The notes under the pieces were generated by a model, which did not search any database, was not told the origin of the DNA, and saw only the letters and a list, made by a program, of their open reading frames with translations. A DNA stretch of 64,000 bases from Rhodeus uyekii. Its lineage: Eukaryota; Chordata; Actinopteri; Cypriniformes; Acheilognathidae. A program made the translations under genes and the position numbers. Positions 14,301 to 29,300 of the stretch are shown here, in pieces (the first letter of the stretch is position 1; every line of letters begins with the position of its first letter). The stretch spans positions 558,001-622,000 of the forward strand of contig JAWRVZ010000182.1 in NCBI GenBank assembly GCA_037043235.1. Reading direction: 5' to 3'.

Positions 14301-17300
14301 GAGGAGCATAGATATTTTAAGCTCAACTCTGAAATGCCTCTAGAAGAGCGGAGCTCAAGCAGACTAACCTGATAAGCTTAGTTATGCCACTCTACAGTTA
14401 CGCACATCCGCACCCTCGCATACACACCTCAACCAAAAGACCATTAGAGCGGTAGCATTCGCTCTTGGAAAATTCAGTCAATGGAAGGGAAAGATTAAAG
14501 AAGATTTGAAGTAACTCCTGTATATACTATAAGATTAGATTAGATTAGATTCAAGTTTATTGTCATTACACATGTACAAGTACAGTATAACGAAATGACG
14601 TATAAAACAGTATGAAACAGTTATAAAACAGTATGTAAACTATGTTAAAAAAAATAGGCTACTCAATCAAAAGAATAAACACAACTTCAAGCCAAGTTTA
14701 CTTGATACTTAATACTTGATACTTAATCAATGAACAGTTTAAGTACAGGCCAAAAATACTTTTCTGTCATTATGAGTCAAGTACACTTGTGTGCCGTTTT
14801 GATAATACAGTAATACCTCAGTTTACGAGTGACTTGGTATACGAGCAAATCGGTGGACGAAAATGGACAGTCAAATCGGTGTACGAGAAAAGATATTCCC
14901 TCACCCAGGTGCATTTTTGTGTAGAAAAGATCCCTTTATCACCCCTTACTCATTCATTCTCTCAGCGTTGCTCAGTTTGGGTGCATCATTCACCACAGTG
15001 CATTATTTTACAAGTTGTTGTTTACATGTGAATATGATGAAACTTTATTAATGGCGCATGTGTTACCAACAGGACACATTGCATACTAATGAGGCTCACG
15101 TATGTTCTCAGTATAATGCACCCAATGACGTTCTTAGAGAGCCATACACTTTTATAGAACAGCATACTATAATAGTGAGAACTCTGTACAGATTATATAC
15201 ATAAGTGATTTACATCGGTTTTACCTCATGTTGTTGCATTAATTGTGATCGCTATTCTTCATGTTGTAATATCGTTACAAATGTTGAAGGAACTAAGTTA
15301 GTAGGTGTTAAGTTAAAAGTCTTGTCACTTTAAGAGGGCGGGGTTTCAGGGGGGCTAGAGAGAGAGTTGAGTGTGAGGGATTAGAGAGCGGGCTCGCAAG
15401 CAGGGTTGCGGCCAGAACAGCAATCCGATAGTTCTCAATAAAATCTCTGAATGAGAAGGAACCTATCTGGTTATTACAAGAAGCAACGCTACAATATAGT
15501 GAAATATATAAGCAGTAACCCCGCCCCCCCTCCCCTCTCCTCTCGTCTCCATCATGCTAGCAGTGAAGACGTAAAGTGCATGTTACAGTAAATTGTTAAT
15601 AATTGACAGTTAAACTCTAAAAATATTTAATTAGTATTTATATGAGATCTTAAAGGTTATAATTTTAAATGTAATTAATAGGTTAAAACCAAAAAAATAT
15701 TTAAAATGGGCATTTATGGTCCTGTGGAACGAATCAAGTGATTTTTAGTGCATTCCTATGGGGGAAATTGTTTTGGTGTACGAGCATTCCGGGTTACGAG
15801 CTCGCTCTTGGAACGAATTAAACTCGTAAACCGAGGCATTACTGTATATTTATTCACGAAGTACGTAAAAAATAGACTATACAAGGAAGAGAAGGCATCC
15901 TGCCGCGCTCTATGAATTATTACCAGTGTTGAGTTATGAGTAGGGACCAACCAAATTCACGATTTCACGGCCGTGACATTTTCCGTGAAATCGGCCACTT
16001 TCCGTGAAAACACCCATCAAGCCCCAGTCGGTTTCCTCTGCTGAGCCGGCTAGCATTATGCTACCTTTCTGTACCAACGAACAGCGTTGACGCGGAGAGA
16101 AGCGTCAGCCAGTACACAAGCGTCAATGCACTGCAGCGACAGAATATGTCAGCAACCACGTTGGTCGGCCAAGTTTTGGCCACGAAAAACTAAACTATTT
16201 AACTAATGTCACGTGTCATTGCGGAGTCTGTGGCTACGTGCGTTGTAGTCGTATTTTGTTTCCTTTTTGTTTTTTAATACAGGTGAACAGTCGAAAAGTG
16301 GTATTTTAGAATACAAAACAGCGGGTGTGACAGCAGATGGACTGATTGCAGTGATTGGTGCCTAAAAATTGTACCCGTGAATTTTCCGTGTAATCGAGTG
16401 TTTTTTTAAAAACCTTCCGTGAAATTGCGAATTTTTACCCGTGAATTTGGTTGGTCCCTAGTTATGAGCTACGAAATCTGGTTACTTTTTCAAGTAACTT
16501 GTAACATGGCAACAAAATATCTGTGTTACTTTTTCAAATAATTAATGCAAGTTACTTTGTTTGACCATTTATTGACTGTCTGCTCTCTTTTTCTCATGTT
16601 GAGAGAAAGGGGAAGTAAATACAAAGTTGTTGTGTGTGAACATGAGGATTGTTGTAGTTCTAGATTAAACGTGAGAATTTATTAATCTCGCTTGCACAAA
16701 AAAGATTCCGTATTCCTCAAAATGAATAAAATCAGTGAATTTTCTAATATCAGACATATTTGAAAATTATGCAAACCTCCAACAATTAAAGTTGAATAAA
16801 CATTTGTAAGCATTTAATCTCACTTTATTGACCAGTGTCTTGTTGCTGACCTTCAATTATTCAGTTCAACCATAAGCAAAAATGACTTTATATATATTTC
16901 GTTTTTTATTGGTGAAGTAAACGTTAAACTTTCTTCTCCTGTGATCCAGAATGGCAGCAACTGAAAGGTTTGATTGAGCAGCGCCCAGTTTTATATTATA
17001 CAGTGCAGTTCACTTATCTCAACCTTGGTTATCTCGCCAACCCTGTTATGTCTACGTTTTTGAAGTGGAACTGCCAAACTCTCTCATTGTCTAAGCATTT
17101 TCTTGTGGGTTATGTCGATTCTTTTATGTCGCTGTGGCAGGTGGGGCGTGGTCTAGAGGCTGCTGCAGGCGGAGGAGGAGTCTTGGGAGGGCTAATGGTA
17201 AAGGAACACTCGTTAATTAACGAGTACTAACAGGTGTGATCATTTTGCAGTGACACGAGAGACGGGATAAATAGCCGCGCCCAGAGAGTGAAAGGGAGTG

Positions 17301-20300
17301 CGGAGACAGATCAGTGAGAACCTGCTGCAAGCCTTCTTTTGAGTTTTGATGCTGCACTTTTGAGTTTGTTATTTTGGCAAATAAAACGGCTAAACGCACT
17401 ACCGCCTCTGAGTCTCTGTTCAGACAACTGAAAAGCCGTCACAGTCGCCGAAGCCTAATATCTCGAGCACAAAAGAGGGACAAATTCGCCACTCAACATG
17501 GGTTATCTCGATCCCGTGACTAATGATCGTACCTAGTTCACTGCGCATGTGCTGAGTTCGCGTTGTACGTGCATGCCATGACCATTTTTGGTTTTTCCGG
17601 TCCTTCCGGCCGCTTTACATTTCCAGTGTTGCCAACTTAGCGCCTTTGTCGCTATATTTAGTGAGTATTCAGACTTCTCTAGCGACACATTTTCAAAAAT
17701 GTGACTAGCGACAACTCTAACATCTTTATCTGGAGTTATTGGAAACTTTTGGAGACTCTCTGAATTGAAAGCACATATCGTTCTTACTCTTCTCAATGAG
17801 CAGTGAGTGCACATAAAGCTCGTCTGATTTGATTGGTTTTCTCAAATATTTTGACACTGACGAGCGGTTACCAACCAATGAGTATGAGGCTTAGATAAAC
17901 ACACACACACCTGCTTCTGTTCTGACGTGCTCAGCACCGCTGCGAATTGAAGAACCCGGTTATAAGGTTTGTTGATATATAAAGTTTATAAATTTGTCGA
18001 GAAAGCACATTAGGCAGGCAGAACACAAGAAAGTATGCAATCTAGTCCAGCGTATGCTAATTTACGAATGACGTCACCTAGAGACATTTAGCGACTTTTT
18101 GGCCAGCCTTTAGCTACTTTTCTTTGAAAGAAGTTGGCAACACTGTACATTTGCCCAGTCAGATTGTGATTTTACAGCGAAATGACTGTTATGAGCGAAT
18201 GTTTTGTTGTGTGTGTGACTGTTTATGCTGTGAGCGAAATCGTGTTTGCACTGTTGGAGAATATGATTAAAGGTTTGTATGGAGAATCGAAGGTGTTTTT
18301 TATTGTATACTGGTAAATCTCGGCTGTTAGTTGCTGCACATATGCCTTTTGTTGTTAGCAAACATATACAGTGTATGTACATTTTTATAGCATGCCGATC
18401 GCTTCATCAAACAAATCGCCATATTGGCTTTCGGTTATCTCAATCCTCGGTTATCTTGACGCTTTTTTCATATAGTGTGGTTTTTGGTCTTTTGGTATTT
18501 TTAGACTATAATGAAGTGTTTAAGACTTCTTTAAACTTTTTTTTCTTCAGAATTAGGCCATGAATTGAAAATAAAAAAAAGTGTTGTGGAACTGTAGGTT
18601 GGAAATTTTTTGATTTTATCAAACCAAAACCAATTCTTTAACCCTGGGTTTGTTCAACTAGCTTCGCAGTACAGGACTCAGCTGTCAGGTTCTGTCACTT
18701 TAGTTTGGGTTTCTAGTGTGTTGGTTAACAGAGCTCTGACACTGCCCCTTTGTGGTGTCTTGTTATTGTGTACACTGCCCATCTTGTTCCCTCTTTTCCC
18801 TTAATTGTTCCCAGCTGTTCCCAGTTTAATACCTGTGTGTTTGCTGTCATGTGTCGTGTCGTTGTCATTCTATGTGTTCCCTGTATCTGTTAAGACCGGT
18901 CCATTGGGTTTGTTTTAGCTTGTAAGTTATGGTTTGTATGTTTGTTTTATTTTCATTATTGTAAATAAATCCCTTCCCGTAGTTGAGTCCTCTCTACCCG
19001 ATCCGTGACATCAGCATTAAAATAGCAATCTTGATTTAAGTTTGGTGATGCCAAAAATTTCACACTTCACATATAAGTAACATTTAAATGTATTAAATCA
19101 TTAAAGACTGGCACCTCTCCTGCGAGCATCACCATGTCAGTAAGCAGTTTTTGTGTTTCTTCCTCCAGGTGCCCCGTGTCTGTTCTCATCACTGCATACT
19201 TATTTCTCCAGCCTAGAAACTGAGCCTGTTACAACACAGTGAGAATAGCATACACTCTTGTTTAAACAGCACATCTTCCTAGTGTACATTTTTCTAAGCG
19301 ATGTAAAGTTTGAGTGTTGTCACCTGTAGTCTGTGTGCAGTGTAGTTGTAGTATTTTAATCTGTCGTTGGCAGCAGCTCCTGTAGAAATGTTCAGTACGC
19401 TGTTCCTCACTTGGTCCAGAGTTTTGTTGGACTGACGAATATCTCCGATCAGATTCCAAATACATTCATCACAGTCTGGGTGGGAGTTATAGTTTACATT
19501 AGGTTATCATATTTTTTAATATTTACAATATTTTCTGAACAATTGTCATGTAATTTTATCTAGATTTTTATTTGAAAGAAAAACAATTCTATAAAGAAAA
19601 TCTGAATGGTGCCCCACGCTGGAAAATAATTATGTTTTTCAAATACTTTATATTTAATTTTTAGTGCAAGAAACGTTACAAACATTATAAGTGGACTTTA
19701 AAGAGCATACTAATAAATAAAAATGCCCTCTGTCACAACCCCTCACAAGATAAAATCCAGATTTAAATGCGGTCTTTGACTTTCGGGTTCCACTATACAG
19801 TATATTGTTTTAATTATTTGATTTAATGTTTCTCCAAGTGTTTTTCTCCTTCTTTCATTGAACTCACCGATAGTACACTCGCTGATTTGCGAGGCCTCAG
19901 GAAGACACTCTCCTGTGTGCATGTCACAATTCTCCTCTGGACAATCACATTCTGAGAAAAACAAACACACACAGTACACATTTAGTCTATTATACACTAA
20001 AACACACAATAGAATACACATCAAAGCAGCTACACAACCTTGACTACACAAGTCTTCACATGTTTTCTTTTTATGAATTAAATGTAAATTCATGTTGAGT
20101 TACTACTGATGTTGTCACATTTTCCTGGTTATTTAAACATTACATTAAAAAAGTACATTTCTGTTTTGTATTTTTATAATAGGTATTCTATTTATTAAAA
20201 CCAAGTATAAGGCCACGTCCACACGATTCCGGTGCATTCCCTATCCGATCATAAACACGGCGTCGGCACAAGAAATATCAGCGTCCACACGAGACCACTG

Positions 20301-23300
20301 AAACCGACTGATAACGGTGTAGTATATATGCCAGACCAGTATGGGGTGCTGTAATTCTGCCACAGATATACACTATACACGGAGAAGAAGACTTTGAACA
20401 TGTGCATTGTTGTTGCTGTTCAGTGTTGCCAGATTGCTAGTTACCTTTTTGTCACGTCCGACCGGGAAAAAATGCATTGGGCTGGTTGATAAAATTTGGG
20501 ATAGTTTTTGATGCATAAAATCACTCAACATTTTTCATTATTTATAAGAGAACGCACTTTGGGCTGGTATTTTTTAAAATGGAAGGGTTTTAAGCTGTGT
20601 TTGGGCTGGATTTCTTCAGTCCAATCTGGCAACACGGTTGCTGTTACGTGACGCAGCCGACACGTGATGTGATGACATCATCGGTTCACAAAAAAATATA
20701 TGGATTGGCCGTCCACACGAGACCGCAAGGGTGTCGGATTCAGATCTCTCCACTTTAGGACCCGGTATCAAAAGAGAGCAGATTTAGTCTCCCAAAACGC
20801 CGGATCCGTGTGGACGGAACGCCAATCCGATAAGAAATGTATGCTGATGCAGTGATTCACGTCTCCGTGTGGACGGCTTGTAAATCTCATCAAGCTGACA
20901 TTTTAAGCATTTATTCCAAAAAAGAATAACTAAATGCAGCAACAATTTACACAATATATTTTTATGAACATAATTTGTGAACTGATGTTCAGCTATTCTT
21001 TTAAATAGTTTTATTTTCGGATCACTAATTATCATGCTTGGTAAACACTGGTCATAGAAATGAAGATGTTCCTTTCACAAAGCTGAACCCCCACAGTCAT
21101 CATGTGTTCAGGGGTCTCATTTAGAAAACTGTGCGTCAGATCCCTACTAAAAGTTTACGTATGCCTAAAAGTCAAAAATGGCATACGCCAAAAAATTTAA
21201 ATAAAATTAACCATCTGTGTCGCCAATTCCCTTTGTCGCCAGAATGTGCGAACACACAGCTCAAAGTTTGCTTTAAGGTCTGTACATTCTCCCATCAAGT
21301 TTGTTTTATATAGATCACAACCTTTGCGTGGAAACTGGCGTACGTACGTTTCCAGTCCCGTTTTGTGCGTACGCACGCTTTATAAATGAGACCCCAGGCC
21401 ATTTCAAGCTTGATTTTGACGTGACAAGGGAGTGATATCTAAATGACTAAATATCTAAGTTGTTTGCTTATTTTTTAATTAGTCTTCCCATTGATGCATT
21501 TTGTTTGTTTAGACTGAGTTGCGAAATCGGTATGCGCACAAAAACAAGAGGTGTGTGAACCAATCACATCCAATCATAGATGGGGGAATTAGCTCCTGTC
21601 ACGTGACTTTCCCCCATTCAGTCAATTACCTCCCATTAAGTGCTTTGTGGGTGTGTTAAAAGTCAATGGGCTCAGGGGAGGCAAAAAAGACTCGGCCTCA
21701 CTGTAAATTTTACCTGCTGGTGTCGCTGTTGGACAATGTTACTTTAGAAAAAACGATTGATTTATACACTTTTTAATATTTGCATTTTTTTTTTTTTAAG
21801 TTTTGGAAGTAACCCTGGGTAAAATTGGGTCAACATGTTACAAATTGATTTACATTGTTTTTCAAAGAAAGAAACATAAATTAAAACATTTAGATTTTGT
21901 AGACACACGAGTGGTCACTAGTGCATTCTAAGCAGTTGCATCTGGGGTGAAACTGAAACATTTTTCCAAAAGTCAATTGGAATTAATTGTCTGCATTTAT
22001 TAGAAATGCACTTCAGCAACTTTGCTCTCATTTCTCATCTCTCTTTTCTATTTGACACATTGTTTCAACATAATGCCAAACTCAGAACTTCCATGGATCA
22101 CACCTGGGGCTGGTGATGATGTCATGGGAAATAATGTAAATCCCAGTTCTTATGTGTCTTAAGAGGCTGTGTGGGTGTAAGATCTCTCAATGACAAGTTG
22201 AGAGAACAGCTGTTCAACTGTTCTGGTTATGGGGCATGAATACTGACTGTTTGTATTCTCCCAGCAGATTCACAGGCCAGATGGAAGAGCTATTGCAATC
22301 AACAGGAAAACAGCCATAACAGTGCTGTTTAAATGACTCAAAGGTTCACTAATTGAAGATTTTCAAATTGAATGTTGGCTGTTAGTGTCAGCCAATCACT
22401 TGATTGGTTTACTTCTGCAGGATGTCCAGGAGACGTTTGTGTCACGTTCTTTAACGCTCCGCCTCGAAACAAATATGCTGTGATGCCAAACCCCCGCATG
22501 GAAGAAGAACGTCGTTGTGTTTTCAATTGTGACAATGAGTGCTTACCAGGATCAATTAAATGCTGGATTTTCAATAATTTGTGAAGTATGTAAAGACTTA
22601 AAATATGTCCAAGGGTTTGCTTTAAGGGCATCACATTACATTTGCATGTCCCTAAGCATGAAGCAAGACAAAACAAACTGTGACTGGTTACTTTACAGCA
22701 GAGGTTTTCAAAGTCTGAGACAGTGGGCCTCCCTTTTGACACAACCCACCCAGTGCCCCCCCCCCCTAAATGCGCGATTGTTGGGGGGGGGAGATAGTGG
22801 AATAGTGTACTATAAATGGACTATACACTTTTATAACTCTCTGCTCCTCCCCTGGCATGCTCTGGCGCCCCACACTTTGAAAACTGCTGTGGATCCAGAC
22901 CTTCTATGAAACCCAGTGTCAGAGCCTAATATGTGTAATTTATGAAGAATACTTACAGATTCTAGTTGATGTTGTATTGATAATATGATGTACGTTAGTA
23001 ATGGAAAAGAATCTTTAATACACTTCTTTCAGAACGCACTACCCTTAATGGAAGAATTTTTGCAAGGGTTGCAGCACTGAACTGGGCTGAACTTTATCCA
23101 GCCATGAATCAGTCCATAGGCAGTGAAACAGACTCACTCTTGCAGCCAGAGGGGCTGTAATCCCAGAATCCTGGCAGGCAGCGCTCGCAGTACCGGCCTC
23201 CAGCCCCCAAGTGGCACTGGCAGCTGTGGGTAAGATGGTGGCAGGTGGTACGCAGGGCAGCAGATGCACATTCACACCGACGGCAACCCATACAGCTGCC

Positions 23301-26300
23301 AAACCCAGAATAACCCTCCTACACATGAAGAAATGAGCAGATTGTAAAGAAATATTGAATATTAAATGTGCTCAATGTGCTTGTATTTGAGTATATTTAT
23401 GTATTTAACGATTGAATTTGTAATTTCTCTGCCAATACGAAAATAATCAACCACATTTTAAGGTAGATAACGAAGACCAATAATTTTACTTTTGCATTTT
23501 AACCCTTTCAATTGACAGTGCTAGCTAATGAATTAAAAATGAATGTCATTTTAAAGCATAGACTAATGAATACAACGTATATATAAAAAATCTTTTATGA
23601 CAAACATCTAGCTTTAAATGTAACATATACCATTACAAAAGTCTCAAGCAAGCATATTTGTTTCACTTGCAAACAATAATATCTGTTTCAATTAATCACA
23701 CATTACAACTGTAAACTTTGAAATAATCCTGACAGTGTCACACAAAACACAATAGTGACTGTCTTTAAGTTTCACGCTCCACTTTTGGAATAAACAACTA
23801 TCTTATTATTTTGGGGCAGGTTGGGCAATTCCCCACCAAAATATTAATCCACTTGATTATTGATTTTATTCAGCATATATTGTATATTTATACATATAGT
23901 GAATATATACTGCCCATACCTCACACCTGTCACAGAGGTGACCCGTGACCCCAGGCTTACAGTGACACACACCTGTCCTGTCATCACATGATGCAGTACC
24001 ACACTTATTACACTGACACTCTGAAACAGAGAAAGGGAGAGACAATATAACAGCCCTCTATACAAGGAAAGTTGTAATGCACTTAAGCCAGTAATATAAA
24101 ACAAACATGAAAAATAGGAAACATATTTAGTACAATCTGACTGGCAATATTGAATGAACCATTGATGTATATTCAATGGAGAGTTTGGAGAAACCCGTTT
24201 GAAATAATTATTTTCTCAATTCTGTTCGATTCAGCAAGAAAGGGATAAATTACACACACCTTTAAAGTCTTACGACTATTGATTAAGAATCACTTGAACA
24301 ACAATCTCCACAATAACCCATATAATGTATGATGACCAGAAATCCCCTTTTACAGTCCTGGTTTGATAAGGTTTTTCAGTAATTCAGCTTGCAGTGCATA
24401 TTAACAGTTACCTTCAGGGCAAAAAATAAATCTATAATATTGCTTAATAAACGATTCCGTTTTCACAAAAGCAATTATTGTAAATTATATGTTTACAGAT
24501 CATAAACTATCTGTGCTGTGTTTGACAGGAATCTGGCTAAAACCAGACAATACTTTAAATGAGTCCACCTCTGAAGATTACTCATCTGAAAGGTAAAGGA
24601 GGTGTCATAAAAGCAGACGATGATGATAAAGAAATCCAAAACATTTTAATGAAAACAAAGAGTTAATCTACAAAGACGAGGGTAACAGCAACGCCAGTGT
24701 CTCTACAAACGTGTAGCTAACACAAACAACACCCGACAAACTGATGAGTGAATAGAGAGAACTAATACACATGATGAACAAACCATTAATACGATGCGAT
24801 GCATTAATGCGATGAATCATCAACAGCTGTAATGATCAGTGTCCATGGTATCAAATTAGTGGTGGGAAAAACTGAAACAAAGAAACGCCTGACTGAATGA
24901 AAACAAGTCCCAGTGCTGTGACGTCATGACCTAACGCCCCCTCCCAGAAGGCTCATGTCCTTGTGCCGTGAAGATGAGGTGACGATGAGGAGGAGACGGT
25001 GAAGAGCTGAAGAAATGGGCAGGTGCGGGGATGGCATATTAGGGCCGGAGGATGCAGGAGGAGGTTCCAGAGGAGGATGGACAATAGGAGGAGGTGAAGG
25101 GATGGTGATGAGATGACGAGATCCCGGAGGTGATGGTGTAGGTGCACAGACCCAGAGTCCATAGAGGGAGAAACCAGGGTGTTGTGATAGCTGATGAAGT
25201 CCTGGTGACGGCCGACTGAGACAGAGCGGATGGATCCCAGGGTGCAGGCAGAGAAAGCAGATGGACCCGAGTGACGCCACTGACTCAGGAGATTGAGGCA
25301 AAAGCATGGTGTCAAGCATTCGGAGCAGAGTCAGTGCGCCTGAGGATTGGGGTGGAGGCGACACCAAAGGGAAGGAGGAGCCCGCTGCGGCCTTGGGGGT
25401 GGGACGTGGCATAGCGGATATCTCGCAAGTCCGAGGCAGAATTGGAGTGACGACTGACCAAGGGGGAGCCGTTGGGATGAGGGAACCAGGGACGTGGCTT
25501 TACGTCCCAGGCATGGAGGACTGGCTGAGCACAGGGATGAAGTTGTTGTGTTGATGGTCTCAGTGCTGTCTATAGATGCGATGAAACAGGGATGATGGAT
25601 GTTTCAGGGTGGTAAGCGATAGCCTGTCTCCACCAGATCATTCTCCATCACAGGTGTTGGTGGCTCACACCCCTTGTCATACTCGCTTTGGGGCTCCTCT
25701 TCTGGGGCGAGGGTCAGCACTGTCCTCTCCTCAGGGTCAGGCTGAAGTGCCATACTGGGTGTAGCTCTCTGTCTGCGGGGGGCTCTCGCAATGATTATGT
25801 GATTGAAGGTGGTAGTGAGTTGAGTGCTGGGTTCTGGATCGGGCAATGAAGCTCTCCACACAGTGGAAGATTGCCTCCTTCTTAACCAGTTCAGACATGT
25901 CTGGGAGATCCATGGGCATTTAAAGTTCACTCCATCCCAGTACATTGACTTGATGATTCCCAACCACTTGGACGACAAGATAACAGAATTTTTGCAGTGA
26001 AAGTGATAAGCTGGTCTGTGCAGCCTCTGCAGCTCATTTTTCAAATTTTGAGGTTGGTTGTTCTGTCACAAAACCAGACAATGATGAAGAGATCCAAAAA
26101 AATAAATAATGAAAACAATTTTTTTTTTTTTTTTTTTTGGAAAGCGCCTTGTGCACCTTTTGGCTTTTGTAAGGCGCTACATAAATAAATAAATTTGATT
26201 GATTGATAAACTAATGAGCCACAAAGTTAATTTGGAGCCACTCTTTAAAGTCTCCTTGAAGTGGCTTGATAAGAGCAGTTTTTCTCAATGTTTTCACATA

Positions 26301-29300
26301 TTTAAACATGCTGTCAGGGTGGAAGATATCGAAGAGCTTGTTGTTTTGAGCGGTGGACGAGTGAACATGGTTGTGTATTTTAGTTATTTGTGAAATTAGT
26401 GATTTGCCATGATTTGTGTATTTTAGTGTGTGGAATACTGGCGGCGGCTGTTGAATAAAGGCTGAGAGTTCAATCATTCAGTTTCTCAGTTCCCGTACTG
26501 GCAATTTGGATTGCAGGATGTATAACATCTGTGCAGTGGCGACATTGCAATATTTATTGACTGGTCATCCCTGTGAATTAGGCTGCAGCTCCTTAGTATG
26601 AATTATTAATGTAAGCTTTTTTGGGGTTCTGTGATAATTTTATGTGCTAATAATCGTTTTGTATTTTATGTCTCCACGATTTCTTCGCCACTGGGTGGGG
26701 ACCCTGTTTTAAAGGTTCTCCCCAGGAAGATTCTTTAGGTGGAACTCCCAAGGTGGTAGTCTGGTAATAGTTCATAAATTGATTCAAGTAACTGTCATGA
26801 GGCGACACATACGCTCACCTCGTTATATCGCTCGTATATGCTTTATCACCTTCTTGCCACATCTAGATATTACCAGATAAATATTCACATGGTCATCAAT
26901 AAATTTTACTGTTGCTAGCACCTACCCCGACAGTCCTTAGCACTGATGGCATCGCCGTGGAAACCAGGAGCACATCTTTCACAGTTGTCACCAGCGGTGT
27001 CAGCCCAACAGTTCAGGCACTGTCCCGTCATATTATTGCACTCATTAAAGATAAAGTTTGGGTCTGAGTTGCCATTACAATCACACTTTCTGCAGGAATT
27101 TCCGACCTCCATGGGATTGCCATAATAACCTGGAGCACATCTTGGTGGTGAGAGAAGAAAGGAAGTAAAACGCAAAGATCAAACTTAAAAACTGTATATA
27201 TCATGCCATTTGTGTGTGAAGAACCAACCTCTCGCAATAGTGTCCAGCATATCCCTCCTGGCACACACATCTCAGAACATCACCCCTCTTATCACACTGA
27301 GCAGCAAAGCTGAGAGAGAAAGAAAAAAAACATAAAACTTGCAGGACTTCCACACCTTTGAACAACTCCTACTACTTCTAGGGCCACAGACTTACAGAGT
27401 TTAGTTCTAACCTTACTCCTACAAACATACCCAATAAACAAGGTATTTATTGGTTTATAAGTGCATTTAATTAGGATTGAAGTTAAACTGCAAGTCTTGG
27501 CCTTCATGAATGTCTAAGTTACTGTTTTAACCTCCTTTCTGTGATTGAGGGATTGAGAAGTGGTGTCAAGGGAGGGATCAAGACTGGCACTATGGGGGTC
27601 ACATACACTCCCACCCCGTGGAATGTTCACGTAGAACCACAGAGGGTAAGTGAGAGTGGAAGAGGCAACAGAGAGTCTTTGGCCAGTAAAAGGTGCCTTA
27701 CATGACATCTGAGCTTTCTTATGCACTTCCTGAAAGAAAGGCATTGTGGAGAAAGTTGTGGACCACGCACCATACCCAGGAATCAAACACAAGCTCTCAG
27801 GGCAAGGTGGAGGGTTCCAGTTAAATCTGATGTCTGATGTCTATCTAATTATTTTAGGTTATTTAAATTAACTTAAAGGCTCTCAAGTAGTTTTCTGGCC
27901 GAAATGGACTGAATTTTTCCTGGGCCAAATTTTAGTCCCAGTCCAGCCTGAAGAGAGATATGGCTGTGGGAAAGCTAAAAAGAATAACTGCATGTAATAT
28001 TTCACTTTCAACTGGATAATAAGAACACAGTTTATCTTGAAATAAGAGCAAGCACAGTTTCATTTATCCATGTTGCTGTTGATGGTTTGTGTCAGCATGA
28101 TTCAGGTGTAAATCTGGACTCACTTGTTAGACTCCAGTGGTAGCGGGCAGGCACATGGTCTACACATGAAGGTGCCATCAGGAAGAACCATAGGTAAAAA
28201 TGCATTTTCACAGTGCTCACAGAAATCTCCAAAAGTGTGATCCTGACAGTCCTGAAGCATTGGATGCAGAAAAGAAGGGTATTTCAGCAAAAAAGCATAA
28301 AACGCATTTCAGTTTCTGTTGTACATTAAATAAATAAAATGCTAATAATGTAAACAGTGTTTAAACTAATACTTACAATGCATATCCCAGTGATATCCTC
28401 ACAGCTATCAGCGTGGCCTTTACAGTTACAGGGCAAACAGGTCTCCTGTTCACTCAGGAAATATCCTCGAGCACATACCTGTAATGAAGGCATGGCCAAA
28501 TTAACAGTCAAAAGTCATGATATGTGGTATATCTCTGCTATATGAGAGTGTTCCTTAAACTCCAGTTTTTTATATTCTGATATTTGAAGGTCATTTAAAG
28601 CTTGTAAACTTTTCTTTTAATCATGTCGGGGCTGTACAGTGCAACATAGATGTAGTGGGACCTCCAGGATCTTTCTTATGCGTTAATCAAACGGGGTCAG
28701 ATTTTGTGCTGTCACACACAACCAATTATTTCAGCAGTCAGCGACAAACAGCAGAGGAACCCAACAAAATCGCAAGTCCCACACCAACTAGTGAACAGAA
28801 TCAGAGATGAGGCCAAGAAAACTATTTTAATCTATCACAAATGTTTTTTAACAGTGCAGATTAGAGAACTGTAGCCAGCGAGTCAATGTGATGGGACGCC
28901 AGGCCCTTATCTTTTCGTAGCCTAGTTTATATGGGCTGTTTGTGCTGTTTTGTAGTTTGTTGGTTTGGCAGATGGGCAGATGATATGAGAATCAGGTGTC
29001 AGTGCTCAGTGACCACACACACACATACACACTCAGGCAGAACTAGGAGACACTGAATTCATGAACTATGACAGTTACTGCTTAGAGGTACTGTATGTGT
29101 ATATTTCACTATGTGAACAATAGCTATCACAATTAATTAATGTTTAGAATATGAGGTAAAAACTTCTTTAAATCACTTATAAAAGTATCACTGTGGTGAA
29201 TGATGCAGCCAATGAATGAGTTAAGGGGTTATAAAGGGGTTGGAACCTCCTGACTGTGTTATGAGAGGCTGTCATTAGGATTTTTCATGTAAAAATGCGC

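Noticed and set aside
21103..21404. 8-bp target duplication for the GGGGTCTCA MITE
   Set aside because: Flanking 8-mers CATGTGTT and GCCATTTC do not match under any tested boundary.
24924..25412. Proline-rich 162-codon minus-strand frame as a gene
   Set aside because: Low-complexity composition, no domain, lies within a putative LTR element.
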